DNA of 64,000 nucleotides from Nitriliruptor sp040882075. Lineage in GTDB: Bacteria; Actinomycetota; Nitriliruptoria; Nitriliruptorales; Nitriliruptoraceae. The DNA is taken from the NCBI RefSeq assembly GCF_040882075.1, contig NZ_JBBEBZ010000164.1:9407-73406 (forward strand), in the 5' to 3' direction. Shown one piece after another: positions 42,729 to 52,351 of the stretch (its first letter is position 1; every line of letters starts with the position of its first letter). The notes under the pieces are model-generated. The model made no database searches, had not been told where the DNA came from, and worked only from the letters and a program-made list of their open reading frames with translations. The position numbers and the translations under genes are program-made.

Positions 42729-43271
42729 TTGAACTCGCCCAGCATCAACGTGACCCTCGACGGCTGCGTCGACCACGCCGCATTCGAGCCCGACGAGGCC
42801 GTCCACCGCCACGCGATGGAGTACATCGCCCGTGCTGACGCTCTGCTGTTCGGCCGCGCCACGTACGAGCTGATGGAGGCTGGCTGGCGCGGCCCGGAAG
42901 CGGCCGCTGGCCTGCCACCCTGGATGACGCCGTTCGCTGCGACCATGGACGCCGCGCGCAAGTACGTGGTGTCGAGCTCGCTGCCGGACGTGGACTGGAA
43001 CGCGGAACTGGTTCGCGGCGACCTCGCCAGCGCGGTCCGCCGCCTCAAAAACGAGCCCGGTGAAGCTCTGGCCACCGGCGGCGTGACGCTCCCGACGGCG
43101 CTGGCCGAGCTCGGACTCATCGACGAGTACCAGTTCGTCGTCCACACCCACGTCGCCGGACGCGGACCCACACTCCTCGCCGGCCTCACCCGGCCGCTCG
43201 AACTCGAGCTCGTAGACCGGTTCACGGTGACACCCGGCGTCGTGGCGTCCCGGTACGTCCCCCGCCCGTAG
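42729..43271 (+). CDS. dihydrofolate-reductase-family protein (RibD C-terminal type), 5' end doubtful
   Basis: About 180 residues of the RibD C-terminal/DHFR-like fold, with SINVTLDGCVDHAAFEPD, ADALLFGRATYELMEAGW and ALATGGVTLPTALAELGLID. Usually a few more N-terminal residues with a Met precede SINVTLDG. Here the only nearby start is a TTG at 42729. The IS30 end lies about 100 bases upstream, so the insertion probably removed the native start and promoter. The biochemical role of this family is mostly unassigned. Confidence 0.7.
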   Translation: MNSPSINVTLDGCVDHAAFEPDEAVHRHAMEYIARADALLFGRATYELMEAGWRGPEAAAGLPPWMTPFAATMDAARKYVVSSSLPDVDWNAELVRGDLASAVRRLKNEPGEALATGGVTLPTALAELGLIDEYQFVVHTHVAGRGPTLLAGLTRPLELELVDRFTVTPGVVASRYVPRP

Positions 43272-43338
43272 CCGGCGCGATACCAAATGAGCGGTCATCG
43301 TTGTGCGCGCCCCCGGACGATCAACCCGGCGTCCAGAA

Positions 43339-43743
43339 TCACGGCTGCGGGTGCTCGAGAACGAGGTCGGACACCTTGGCGAGAGCGTCGAAGTCTCGGT
43401 CCAGCGCGAGCACGGGGCTGCTCGTCCGAAGCGCCACTGCAGCGATGAGGCAGTCGATGCTGGAACGAACCGTGAGTCCCTTCGATCGCGCCGCGCGGTA
43501 CAGCTGCGCGGCGTCCTCCCAGTCCTGCAGACCTTCGACGGAGAGGATCGGCCCGCGCAGGAGCAGGGCGCGCAGGTCGGCGGCCCGTCGTGGGCTGCGG
43601 GCACCGGCGGTGAGCTCGTAGAGGATGGGTTCGGTCCATCCCAGCGGCTGGTCGGCGACGATGGCGTCGCGGATCCAGGTGTTGTATGGGCTGCCCGTCC
43701 CGCGGAGGTACTCGATCCAGGCAGAGGTGTCGATCAGCACCAT
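43339..43743 (-). CDS. VapC-type PIN domain ribonuclease toxin
   Basis: This protein of 134 residues has the PIN catalytic acids in MVLIDTSAWIEYLRG (first Asp), the glutamate in EPILYELTAGA, SSIDCLIAAVAL and VLALDRDFDALA. It is expected to cut RNA, often tRNA or rRNA. I start it at the ATG at 43743, which overlaps the antitoxin stop by one base (TGATG), rather than the GTG at 43746. Confidence 0.88.
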   Translation of the reverse strand: MVLIDTSAWIEYLRGTGSPYNTWIRDAIVADQPLGWTEPILYELTAGARSPRRAADLRALLLRGPILSVEGLQDWEDAAQLYRAARSKGLTVRSSIDCLIAAVALRTSSPVLALDRDFDALAKVSDLVLEHPQP

Positions 43744-43961
43744 CACGCGGTGTCCGCAGGCGCGTCATCCCTCATCCGGTCGAGGTCACCCTCCCAACCA
43801 GAACCCTCCATGGCGAGGGCCTCCTCCGCGCCCAGCCGTGATCCTACGAGCCGGCGCAACGCAAGATCGACCGCTTCCTTCTTGCTCCGGGTTCCATACA
43901 GGCGCATCGCTGCCTCGATGATGTCGTCATCGAGTTCGATGTTCGTTCGCGTCCTTGACAT
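43743..43961 (-). CDS. VapB-type antitoxin
   Basis: This protein of 72 residues has a ribbon-helix-helix-like N terminus (RTNIELDDDIIEAAMRLYG) and a KKEAVDLALRRLVG helix, typical of VapB/MazE-like antitoxins with the DUF2191 motif. The ATG at 43961 has a GGAGGGCGG box. The acidic C terminus should wrap the PIN toxin. It is encoded directly before vapC. Confidence 0.85.
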   Translation of the reverse strand: MSRTRTNIELDDDIIEAAMRLYGTRSKKEAVDLALRRLVGSRLGAEEALAMEGSGWEGDLDRMRDDAPADTA

Positions 43962-44396
43962 GCCGCCCTCCTCAGCCGCGACACCATCGTACATTCTGAG
44001 GTGTACGTAGAGGTAGGCGACGTCAACGTGTCCCCAGAACGTGCAGATCCTCTGGTCTCGTGCGTGGTCCCCGCATCGGTGTGCCGACCCTCATCACGGG
44101 GATGGGTGACCGCCACGCCCTCGCTCGGGTTGCGCAGGCTGTCACGCGGCATGTCGTACACGATGTCGTCTGCGTGAACGAAGTGAAGCCGTTCGCGCGA
44201 GGCCGGCCGTCAGGCGAGCGGTAATCGGGGGCGATCATCTTGCATGCGTCGTTGTCGGCTGCCGGATCCACGCGACCTCCCAGCCACAAGCCGTGGCCGC
44301 GGCCGGGGTCGATCGGCCGCACTTGCGTGCGCCTGCGGCATGCGAAGCGGTTGAGGTCTTCTGTCGGCTGTCAGCCGCGCGGTGGGCATCGGGTGA
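43962..44396. other. 435 bases without a recognisable gene
   Basis: Both strands were read. Short open frames exist (for example 44023-44322 minus), but none has a convincing start or family. A weak -10-like sequence upstream of vapB near 43985-43995 is all I can suggest. Confidence 0.4.
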
Positions 44397-44891
44397 TCAC
44401 CGGCCATGCCAGCGGGCGACCGCAGGTTCCCATGCCTCGCGGACCGCTCTTGGGAGGTTGAGCTCGTCGAACACCTCGACGAGCAGGATCGGGTCGATGT
44501 AGCGCCGGATGTCGTCGGGGGTGCCCTCCCGCAATACCAGTTCGTAAACCCGGATGCGGTCCGCACGCACCGACAGATCCCTGACGCTACGGATCACGTA
44601 CCACGCCAGATGGCGGGGCAGCTCGATCAGCGCAAGCGCCAGGTGCGGCGCGAGGCTCGGCAGCTGGTCCGGCACGACCACCGGGGCCCCTCGGTAGGTA
44701 CCGGCCTCGGTGAAGCTCGGGCGCGCAGCGATGGTCAGCTCGAACCCGGCCGCATCGAGCAGACGCTGTGCCGTATCCAAGGTCGGCGACTTCGCCCCAT
44801 GCTCATAGGCCGACACGGTCGGCCGAGACGTGGCCGATCGGCGCGCAAGCTCAGCCTTCGACAGCCCGGCGCGCTGCCGGGCCTGCGTCAA
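44397..44891 (-). CDS. Xre-family helix-turn-helix protein
   Basis: This protein of 164 residues has an N-terminal Xre HTH (GLSKAELARRSATSRPTVSAYEHGAKSP). Its C-terminal domain contains VRADRIRVYELVLREGTPDD and PILLVEVFDELNLPRAVREA. Proteins of this architecture often accompany AbiEii-like nucleotidyltransferases. The only start is a TTG at 44891 (or CTG just before it), after an AGCGGTGAG stretch, which leaves the N terminus uncertain. It is the gene closest to the tRNA end of the 8 kb block. Confidence 0.75.
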   Translation of the reverse strand: MTQARQRAGLSKAELARRSATSRPTVSAYEHGAKSPTLDTAQRLLDAAGFELTIAARPSFTEAGTYRGAPVVVPDQLPSLAPHLALALIELPRHLAWYVIRSVRDLSVRADRIRVYELVLREGTPDDIRRYIDPILLVEVFDELNLPRAVREAWEPAVARWHGR

Positions 44892-45034
44892 CAGCTCACC
44901 GCTGAAGGATCGACCTCCCGGCCCCGTATCTGTTCGAATACGCTACCGCCATTCGGCGTCTCCGGCACCGCGTTCTGTGGTGCCACGGTGGTGCACCGTG
45001 CGCACCTCATGATCGAGAAGCTGCGCGAAACGGC

Positions 45035-45062
45035 GATATCCCGGCGTTTCCGCCGGGATATC
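45035..45062 (-). terminator. hairpin downstream of tRNA-Ala
   Basis: A perfect 12-base stem, gatatcccggcg / cgccgggatatc, has a 4-base loop and starts three bases after the tRNA 3' end. There is no strong T run, so termination is plausible but not certain. It occupies the same place as the hairpins next to att copies A and B, with unrelated sequence. Confidence 0.55.
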
Positions 45063-45064
45063 GG

Positions 45065-45113
45065 GTGGAGGTGATCGGATTTGAACCGACGGCCCCTTCG
45101 TTGCGAACGAAGT
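45065..45113 (-). repeat. putative att site C, within the intact tRNA-Ala
   Basis: These 49 bases are common to copies A (6123-6171) and B (36752-36800). Here the tRNA is complete, as expected at the junction where an integrated element restores the 3' end. Confidence 0.75.
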
Positions 45114-45139
45114 GCTCTGCCGAACTGAGCTACACCCCC
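45066..45139 (-). tRNA. tRNA-Ala (anticodon CGC)
   Basis: The minus strand folds into a full cloverleaf. The acceptor GGGGGTG pairs with CACCTCC (one G-U), the D arm is AGCTCAGTTCGGCAGAGC, the anticodon loop is TTCGCAA with CGC, and the T loop is TTCAAAT. The discriminator is A and no CCA is encoded. It reads GCG alanine codons. It is the only complete copy in the window. Confidence 0.93.
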
Positions 45140-45245
45140 GGGACTGCGGGCGCCCCGGCGCAGGCCGGAGCGAGGCGGGATGGTAGCCGCGCCCTCACCT
45201 TCGGTCGAACGCACGGGCGTGCCACGCGGCCCCGCACCGGGTGGG

Positions 45246-46472
45246 TCAGCACCGACCGATCTCGTCCTCGTCGGCGAGGCCGACGGGGCGGCTGCCGTCC
45301 AACGTCGTCGGCCCCCCGAGGACCTCGTCGCCCCCGTCCTGCTCCTCGCCGCCGCCACGGCGCTCGAGCACCTCGGAACGGCCCTCGCCGCTGGCGTCGT
45401 CCCGCCCCGTGTCGCGGACGGTGCCGTCCCGCTCGTCCTGCCCCGAGATGAGCCAGCGGACCAGCTCCTCGAGGGCTTCCTCGTCGAGCTCGACCATGCT
45501 GGCCGCGCCGATCATCGTGATGACCCCGGGCACGAAGCGACCCTCGAGGTCGCCCGCCACCGTGGCCCGGTGCTCGCGGACCAGCTGCTGGATCCGGCGC
45601 AGGTCGAGGGTGCTGTCGAGCTCCACCGCAGCGGCGACGCGTTCCGCCACGCGCAGCAGCCTCGGCAGGTCGTCGAGGATCCCGAGCTCGCCGATGCCGT
45701 CGAGCATCTCGGCCACGAGCCGCTGCTGGCGGGCGATGCGGCCGAAGTCGTCGTCGAGGTGGCGAGCCCGCGCGAACGCCAGGGCGTCCGTGCCGTCGAG
45801 GTCGACGCAGCCAGCGGGGAGGTCGAGGTTGGCGTCGCGATCCTTCAGCGGCTCGTCGAGCCTCATGGTGACGCCACCGAGCGCGTCCACGACCTCGACG
45901 AACCCGCCGAAGTCGACGCCCACGACGTGGTCGATGCGCAGGCCCGTCAGCCGCGTGAGGGTCTGCACCGTGCAGCTCTCGCCGCCGATGCCGAGGTCCT
46001 CACCGATCTGGAAGGACTCGTTGACGCGTCCGGTGGAGCCGTCGCAGAGCTCGACCCGGGAGTCCCGGGGGACGCTCAGGACCCGGACCTCGTCGGCGTC
46101 GGGATCGAGCCGGGTCAGCGCGACCACCTCGGCGCGTGCGCCCGGCACGTACCCGGTCCGCAGCTCCCGCCGCTCGCGGGGTGTCAGGTCCTCCCGTGAA
46201 TCCGAACCGAGGACGAGGACGGTCAAGGCGCGGGCATCGAGCTCCTCGGCGGCAGCGCCATCCCCCGCACCCCCTCCGTCACCATCGGCGTCGTCCTGAC
46301 CGAGACCCTGGACGTCCACCCGGTCGATGCTCCGGTCGATCGACCACACCGAGGCACCGACCACGAGCGCGACGGCGACCACCAGCACCCCGACGATGGT
46401 CGCGACGCGGCGGCCCCAGCCGGCGCGCGCGCCGCTGGTCCACGTCCGTCGCGCGCCAGCCTCTTCTGCCAC
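45246..46472 (-). CDS. LytR-CpsA-Psr (LCP) family protein
   Basis: This protein of about 408 residues has one N-terminal membrane anchor (VATIVGVLVVAVALVVGASV). An extracellular LCP domain follows, with LTVLVLGSDSRED, VLSVPRDSRVEL, VGVDFGGFVEVVDALGGV and ALAFARARHLDDDFGRIARQ. LCP enzymes attach wall polymers to peptidoglycan from undecaprenyl-phosphate carriers. The C-terminal 80 residues are a hydrophilic tail. A GTG at 46472 was chosen; a TTG about 30 bases upstream is the alternative. Confidence 0.88.
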   Translation of the reverse strand: MAEEAGARRTWTSGARAGWGRRVATIVGVLVVAVALVVGASVWSIDRSIDRVDVQGLGQDDADGDGGGAGDGAAAEELDARALTVLVLGSDSREDLTPRERRELRTGYVPGARAEVVALTRLDPDADEVRVLSVPRDSRVELCDGSTGRVNESFQIGEDLGIGGESCTVQTLTRLTGLRIDHVVGVDFGGFVEVVDALGGVTMRLDEPLKDRDANLDLPAGCVDLDGTDALAFARARHLDDDFGRIARQQRLVAEMLDGIGELGILDDLPRLLRVAERVAAAVELDSTLDLRRIQQLVREHRATVAGDLEGRFVPGVITMIGAASMVELDEEALEELVRWLISGQDERDGTVRDTGRDDASGEGRSEVLERRGGGEEQDGGDEVLGGPTTLDGSRPVGLADEDEIGRC

Positions 46473-46737
46473 CTCGGGTGCCCCATCGTGTCGCCTCAAG
46501 AACCGCGTGCTCCGAGGTCGGACGCAGAGCGTGACGGGTCGCGGCCCGTCGCACCAGCGGCGATGGGGCGGGATGTCGGTCCGATCCGCCGCCGGTAGCC
46601 CGTTCGGGAGGGTCGAACCGGCCGGAGAGCGGTGGACGTCGGTCCCGTGAGCGCACCTGCGCGTCCGACCGGCCGCCGGAACGTCGGCCCCACCCGGCCT
46701 CCCCATCTCGCGACGTCCGCGACGTCCGCGGCGTCGG

Positions 46738-47448
46738 TCAGCCCCGGTCGTCGTCGAGGAGCCGCTCCACCGCGGACCGGTGCGCATCGAGCGCGGCCCG
46801 CAGATCGCGCTGGCCGACCGCGGTCGTCAGGTCCCCGCGGGTGCGTTCGGTGATGGCCCGAGCAGCGTCGGTCGCCCGACGCAACCCGCGGGTCAGACCG
46901 TCCGGCGCGTCGATGGTGACGAGCGCGGACAGGATCTCCTGCATCGTGTCGAGCCGCTGCTCGGCCCCGATGAGATCCCCGTCACGGACCCGGTCGAGAC
47001 AGGACCGTCGCAGCTCACCGACGGTCTCGGCGAGACCGTGGAGCCACGACGCATCGTCGACGCCGACCTCATCCGGTCCGGGCAGCCCGGCGCCGGTGCA
47101 GGCCGCCCTCGTGAGGACCGCCTCCGCGACCTCCTTGGCCGCGTCGGGCACGAACCCCGCGTGCAGCACCTCGGGGAACGGCGCGCTGGCCGACACCGCG
47201 TCGGCGAGCGCGGATCGGGCGTCGGCGATGAGCGCGTCGGCCCGGTCGTGCTCACCTCGGTGGACCGCTCGGATGGCGTTGGCAGCGGCGCGGATGGCGT
47301 CACGAGACGCGGCCAGGCCGGTCTCCCGAGCCTCGTGGCGCGCGACGAAACGGACACGCACCGGCTCGCTCAGTGCGAGCAGATCGCCCTCCCGCGGATC
47401 GCCCGAGCCGTCCGAGCCGTCCGGATCCCCGGGGTCGGCCGTCGGCAC
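46738..47448 (-). CDS. translin-like RNA-binding protein
   Basis: This protein of 236 residues is all-helical with the translin pattern: ANAIRAVHRGEHDRADALIA, then VLHAGFVPDAAKEVAEAVLT, then ETVGELRRSCLDRVRDGDL. Translin-family proteins bind or cleave single-stranded nucleic acid; prokaryotic members are known from archaea and some bacteria. The GTG start lies one base after the stop of the membrane protein upstream, so they form an operon. Function here is unknown. Confidence 0.65.
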   Translation of the reverse strand: MPTADPGDPDGSDGSGDPREGDLLALSEPVRVRFVARHEARETGLAASRDAIRAAANAIRAVHRGEHDRADALIADARSALADAVSASAPFPEVLHAGFVPDAAKEVAEAVLTRAACTGAGLPGPDEVGVDDASWLHGLAETVGELRRSCLDRVRDGDLIGAEQRLDTMQEILSALVTIDAPDGLTRGLRRATDAARAITERTRGDLTTAVGQRDLRAALDAHRSAVERLLDDDRG

Positions 47449-47449
47449 C

Positions 47450-47983
47450 TCAGCCGTCCCAGCGCCGCAGACGCACCGTGCCGGCGTTCTCGCCGACGGC
47501 CGCACCGACGAGCACCTTCTGCTGGTCGACGTCAGCCTCGAGCTCGCGGACCACCGACCGCACCTGATCCGCCTGCAGCTTCCAGCGGCGCAGCAGCGCG
47601 ACGTACGCACCGGTGGCGGCGACCGCCAGCAGCGCGACGCCCCAGAGCACACCACCGAAGATGACGGCGAGCACCAGCGAGACCACGGTGCCTGCGACGA
47701 GCCGCAGGAACCACACCCGGCGCGCCTCGACCCGGGGGTCCTCGCGGCGGTAGGGCTTGGGCTGCTCGGCGGCCACGATGCCGTGGTGGTCGACGATCCG
47801 ACCAGCGTCACCGGGGACCATGAGCTGGCGCCCGTTGCTGCGCTGCGGCGAGGTCTTCAGGACGTCCATGGCGCGCTCGAACCCTCCGACGGTGGCGTGC
47901 GGTGAACCGGTCCGGGACCGGAGCGCCGAGGGGACCAGCAGAGCGGCCCAGAGCAGGACCAGCAGCACCAGCGCTTCGTTCAC
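47450..47983 (-). CDS. hypothetical membrane protein
   Basis: This protein of 177 residues has an N-terminal hydrophobic segment (EALVLLVLLWAALLVPSAL) and a second pair near residues 90-125 (GTVVSLVLAVIFGGVLWGVA). A soluble middle and a C-terminal helix lie between and after. It is encoded directly before the translin-like gene. I do not recognise a family. Confidence 0.65.
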   Translation of the reverse strand: MNEALVLLVLLWAALLVPSALRSRTGSPHATVGGFERAMDVLKTSPQRSNGRQLMVPGDAGRIVDHHGIVAAEQPKPYRREDPRVEARRVWFLRLVAGTVVSLVLAVIFGGVLWGVALLAVAATGAYVALLRRWKLQADQVRSVVRELEADVDQQKVLVGAAVGENAGTVRLRRWDG

Positions 47984-48129
47984 CCGACCACCTCGGTGTC
48001 CCGGTGCACTGTCGCCTCCCGTTCGCCGACCCGATCGTGGAGCTTGGGCGGCGACGTCGCGACGGTAACACCGGGTCCCGGCGCCTCGAAGCACCCAGGA
48101 CCGCGCGGGAAGGTAGCGACCTGCGGTGA

Positions 48130-48200
48130 CACGGCGAAGCGCCGTGCGAGCAGCGGCCGGGGACCGCGGCCCGGTGCGCGACGCGCGCCTCCGGGCCGCG
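48130..48200 (-). terminator. hairpins downstream of moaC
   Basis: Two inverted repeats lie after the moaC stop: cgcggcccgg / ccgggccgcg at 48165-48200, and cacggcg / cgccgtg at 48130-48146. They have no T run, but GC-rich stems like these often mark operon ends in such genomes. The 243 bases between moaC and 47983 hold no gene. Confidence 0.4.
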
Positions 48201-48226
48201 TCGCCCCTCCCGGGGCGGCCGGTCCG

Positions 48227-48778
48227 CTACGGCAGATCGAGGTCCCCGGAGCGTCCGCCGGTCTTGCGTCGGAGGCGGACATCGGTGATCCGCACGTCCT
48301 TCTGGACCGCCTTCACGAGGTCGTAGAGGGTGAGAGCGGCCACCGAGACCGCCGTCAGGGCCTCCATCTCGACACCCGTCCGATCCGCGGCGACGGCAGT
48401 GGCGGTGATGGTCGCCACACCGAGGTCGACGTCGACGTCGACCTCGACGTCGACGGACGTGAGCGCGACCTGGTGGCACAGCGGCAGCAGCTCGGGCGTG
48501 CGCTTGGCGGCCTGGATGCCGGCGATGCGGACGACCGGGAGCGCGTCACCCTTCGGCAGGTCGCCGTCGAGCAACCGCCGCGCCGTTCCCGGAGCCATCC
48601 GCACCTGCCCCTCGGCGACCGCGGTCCGCGACGTCACCGGCTTGCCGCCGACGTCGACCATCCGGGCCCGGCCGCGAGCGTCGAGGTGGGTCAGCTCACC
48701 ACCGTCCGCGCCGCCGCCGTCGGTGCCCACGCCACCCGGACCGTCCGTGCCAGCCGCCTCGTCCACGGGGTCCTCCAT
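48227..48778 (-). CDS. moaC: cyclic pyranopterin monophosphate synthase MoaC
   Basis: This protein of 183 residues makes cyclic pyranopterin monophosphate, the first stable intermediate of molybdenum cofactor. Conserved blocks are MVDVGGKPVTSRTAVAEG, PLCHQVALTSVDVEV and RTGVEMEALTAVSVAALTLY with KAVQKD. The first 30 residues are a Gly/Asp-rich extension. The ATG overlaps the moeA stop by one base (TGATG). Confidence 0.95.
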   Translation of the reverse strand: MEDPVDEAAGTDGPGGVGTDGGGADGGELTHLDARGRARMVDVGGKPVTSRTAVAEGQVRMAPGTARRLLDGDLPKGDALPVVRIAGIQAAKRTPELLPLCHQVALTSVDVEVDVDVDLGVATITATAVAADRTGVEMEALTAVSVAALTLYDLVKAVQKDVRITDVRLRRKTGGRSGDLDLP

Positions 48779-50033
48779 CAGTCGACCAGCAGCTGGACGT
48801 CGACCTGGGACCCCGCCGGGACCTCGGTGACGTCCTCCGGGACGATCGCCAGACCGTCGGCGAGCGCGATCGACGACACCATGTGCGACCCCTGGGCGCC
48901 GGTCGGCGCGGCCGTCCAGCGACCGTCGCTGTGAGCGAGCCGGACCCGCAGGTAGGAGCGCTTCCCGGGCGGTGAGGTCATCGACGCGACGGCGACAGCC
49001 CGGACGCGCGGACGTGCCACGTCACGCCGCCCCTGCATGGTGCGCAGGGCCGGCCGCACGAACACCTCGAACGAGACGAACGCCGACACGGGGTTCCCCG
49101 GCAACCCGACGATCGGGACGTCGCGGATCCGGCCGAGGATCTGCGGCATCCCCGGCTGCATCGCGACCTTGGCGGTCGTCACCTCGCCGAGCGCGCCGAT
49201 GACGTCGGGCAGGACGTCGCGCGTGCCGGCCGACGCACCGCCCGAGCAGACCACCAGGTCCGCGTGCCCGAGGTTCGAGTCGAGCGCGTACATCAGCGCC
49301 TTGCGGTCGTCGCGCACGATCCCACCGCTGAACGGCGTCCCGCCGGCCTGGCGCACGAGCGCCGCCAGCATCGGGCCGTTGCCGTCGCGGATCATCCCGG
49401 GCCCGGGCGCGTCGTCGGCCGGTACCAGCTCGTCACCGGTGGACAGCACGACCACCCGCGGTGGCGGGTTGCAGGGCACCCGCGTCTCACCGGCGTTGGC
49501 CAGCAGGGCGACGTCGGCGGGGGTGATGCGGCGGCCCGCGGCCACGAGCGGCTGGCCCGGCGTGAGGTCCTCACCGACGCAGCGCACGTTGGCCCCCGCC
49601 TCGTAGGCCCGGTGGAAGGCGATCTGGCCCCGATCGCCCGAGGTGGTCTCCACGGGCACGACCGCGTCGGCACCCACGGGCAGGGGCGCGCCGGTCATGA
49701 TGCGCACGCACCGGCCGGGGGTGATCGAGGGCACCTCCGCGCTACCGGCCACGACCTCACCGATCACGGGCAGGTGGACCGGGTCGTCGACCGCAGCACC
49801 CGCGAGGTCGGCGGCGACGACCGCGTACCCGTCCATCGCGCTGTTGGGGAAGGACGGGAGCGATACGTGGCTGGTGACCGTCTCGGCCAGCACCAGCCCC
49901 ATGGCGTCCTGCAGGCGAAGGACGATCGGGTCGGGGCGCGGCAGCAGGTCGATGAGCGCGGCGAGGTGGTCCTCGACGCTGGTGAGCTCGTCGGCCGTCA
50001 CCACGTCGTGCCGTCCGTGCCCCACGAAACCGC

Positions 50034-50037
<4 letters not shown>
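48778..50037 (-). CDS. moeA: molybdopterin molybdotransferase MoeA
   Basis: This protein of 419 residues inserts molybdate into adenylylated molybdopterin. Motifs are SFPNSAMDGYAVVAADLAGA, IMTGAPLPVGADAVVPVE, STGDELV, CSGGASAGTRD and GLPGNPVSAFVSFEVFVRP. The gene sits between galU and moaC, all on the minus strand with overlapping ends (50037/50034). Confidence 0.95.
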
Positions 50038-50906
<869 letters not shown>

Positions 50907-51039
50907 GAGCGAGCTCCGGGACGGGGCCGCCGAGACTACCGAGCACGGCTGCGACGCTCCGGGCCTCGTCGGGCCGCCCGGTCGGACGTACGCTCGTCAC
51001 GTCGCCGGGCACCGGGCGCAGCGAGGTGGGTACGGCACC

Positions 51040-51660
51040 GTGACAGCGGACGGCACGATCGACGCCGGTGGGGGCACCGAGGTGGCGGACGTCCGCGACC
51101 GGAAGGTGTCGCTGCGACGAGCCACCAGGCGCGCCCGCGAGGAGCTGACCGAGCTCGAGCGGGCGAGCGCCTCGTCCGGCGCGGTGAGCCGGCTGCGCCA
51201 GCTGCGCCAGCTGCGCCGGGCTCGGGTCGTCGCCGTGTACGCGGGACACGGCAGCGAGCTCGACCTCACCGACCTGGTCGCGTGGCTCCGAGGACGCGGC
51301 GCGACGACGGCGCTGCCGCGCGTCCTCGACGAGCGCCTCACGCTGGTGGCGACCACCGAGGCCACCCCGCTCGGCCTCGGGTACCGGGGGATCACCGAAC
51401 CCGCCGGGCGCCCGATCCACCTCTCCGCCGTCGATGTTGTGGTGCTCCCGGGGCTCGCGTTCGACCCGCTCGGTGGACGGCTCGGCCAGGGCGGTGGGCA
51501 CTACGACCGCCTGCTCGCCGACCTCCCCGACGAGGTCGTCCGCATCGGGGTGTGCTTCGCCTGCCAGCTCGTGCCGCGCGTCCCACGCGAGGCCCACGAC
51601 GCGGCCGTCGACACCGTGGTCACGGACCGGGCGACCTACCGGACCCGAGCCCGGACCTGA
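51040..51660 (+). CDS. 5-formyltetrahydrofolate cyclo-ligase
   Basis: This protein of 206 residues converts 5-formyl-THF to methenyl-THF with ATP. The motif PGLAFDPLGGRLGQGGGHYD near residue 145 is the family ATP/substrate signature, and an N-terminal KVSLRRATRRAREELTE helix leads in. The GTG at 51040 was chosen; a later GTG at about 51081 is possible. Confidence 0.88.
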   Translation: MTADGTIDAGGGTEVADVRDRKVSLRRATRRAREELTELERASASSGAVSRLRQLRQLRRARVVAVYAGHGSELDLTDLVAWLRGRGATTALPRVLDERLTLVATTEATPLGLGYRGITEPAGRPIHLSAVDVVVLPGLAFDPLGGRLGQGGGHYDRLLADLPDEVVRIGVCFACQLVPRVPREAHDAAVDTVVTDRATYRTRART

Positions 51661-51832
51661 CCGCGAGCCTGGTCACGGGGTGCGTCGCCACGCCGCAGCG
51701 ACCTTGCGGGCTCGGCGCCGACCGGGCACCCTCCTCCGGTTGGCACTCTCCGCCACCGAGTGCGAGCGCGGGCGTCCTGATCCCACGCCCAGCAGCGACG
51801 CATCCGAACCGACCGGTCCCAGCGAGGTCCCC

Positions 51833-52216
51833 ATGCCCACCTACGAGTACGCCTGCCGCGGGTGCGGACAGCACCTCGAGGTCGTGCAGTCGTTCAAGGA
51901 CGACGCCCTCACGCAGTGCCCGAGCTGCGAGGGCGAGCTGCGCAAGGTCTTCAGCGCCGCCGGCATCATCTTCAAGGGGTCCGGTTGGCACGTGAAGGAC
52001 TACGCCGGCAACGGCAAGGCCGGGTCGTCCTCCGACGGTGACCGGTCCTCGACGTCCTCGGACGGCGGGTCGGAGGGTGCGAAGACCTCATCGAAGGACA
52101 GCGACAGCTCGTCCGGGTCGAGCTCGTCCTCCGAGGGTTCGTCCGCGGAGGGCGCCAAGTCGACCTCCTCGAAGGGTTCCTCGACCTCCTCGACGAGCGA
52201 CGCGAAGAGCGCGTGA
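51833..52216 (+). CDS. FmdB-type zinc ribbon protein
   Basis: This protein of 127 residues has the N-terminal zinc ribbon MPTYEYACRGCGQHLEV with a second CPSC pair, followed by GIIFKGSGWHVKDY. The remaining 70 residues are almost entirely Ser, Gly, Lys, Asp and Ala, a common but unexplained tail in actinobacterial FmdB proteins. It is probably a small regulatory protein; no direct function is known. Confidence 0.88.
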   Translation: MPTYEYACRGCGQHLEVVQSFKDDALTQCPSCEGELRKVFSAAGIIFKGSGWHVKDYAGNGKAGSSSDGDRSSTSSDGGSEGAKTSSKDSDSSSGSSSSSEGSSAEGAKSTSSKGSSTSSTSDAKSA

Positions 52217-52351
52217 CGCCCCGCGTGGGTGCCCGCTCCGGCGGGCACCGTCGCCACGGAACACGGCTGCGCTGAGCTCGACGCGCCGTTCATCCACAGG
52301 CGCGCGCCGGCTCGATCGGACGTCGACGCCGCGAGGTGGTCGTCTGCGGCC

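Noticed and set aside
44023..44322. Minus-strand open frame of 99 residues between vapB and the Xre gene
   Set aside because: No ribosome binding site, odd composition and no recognisable family.
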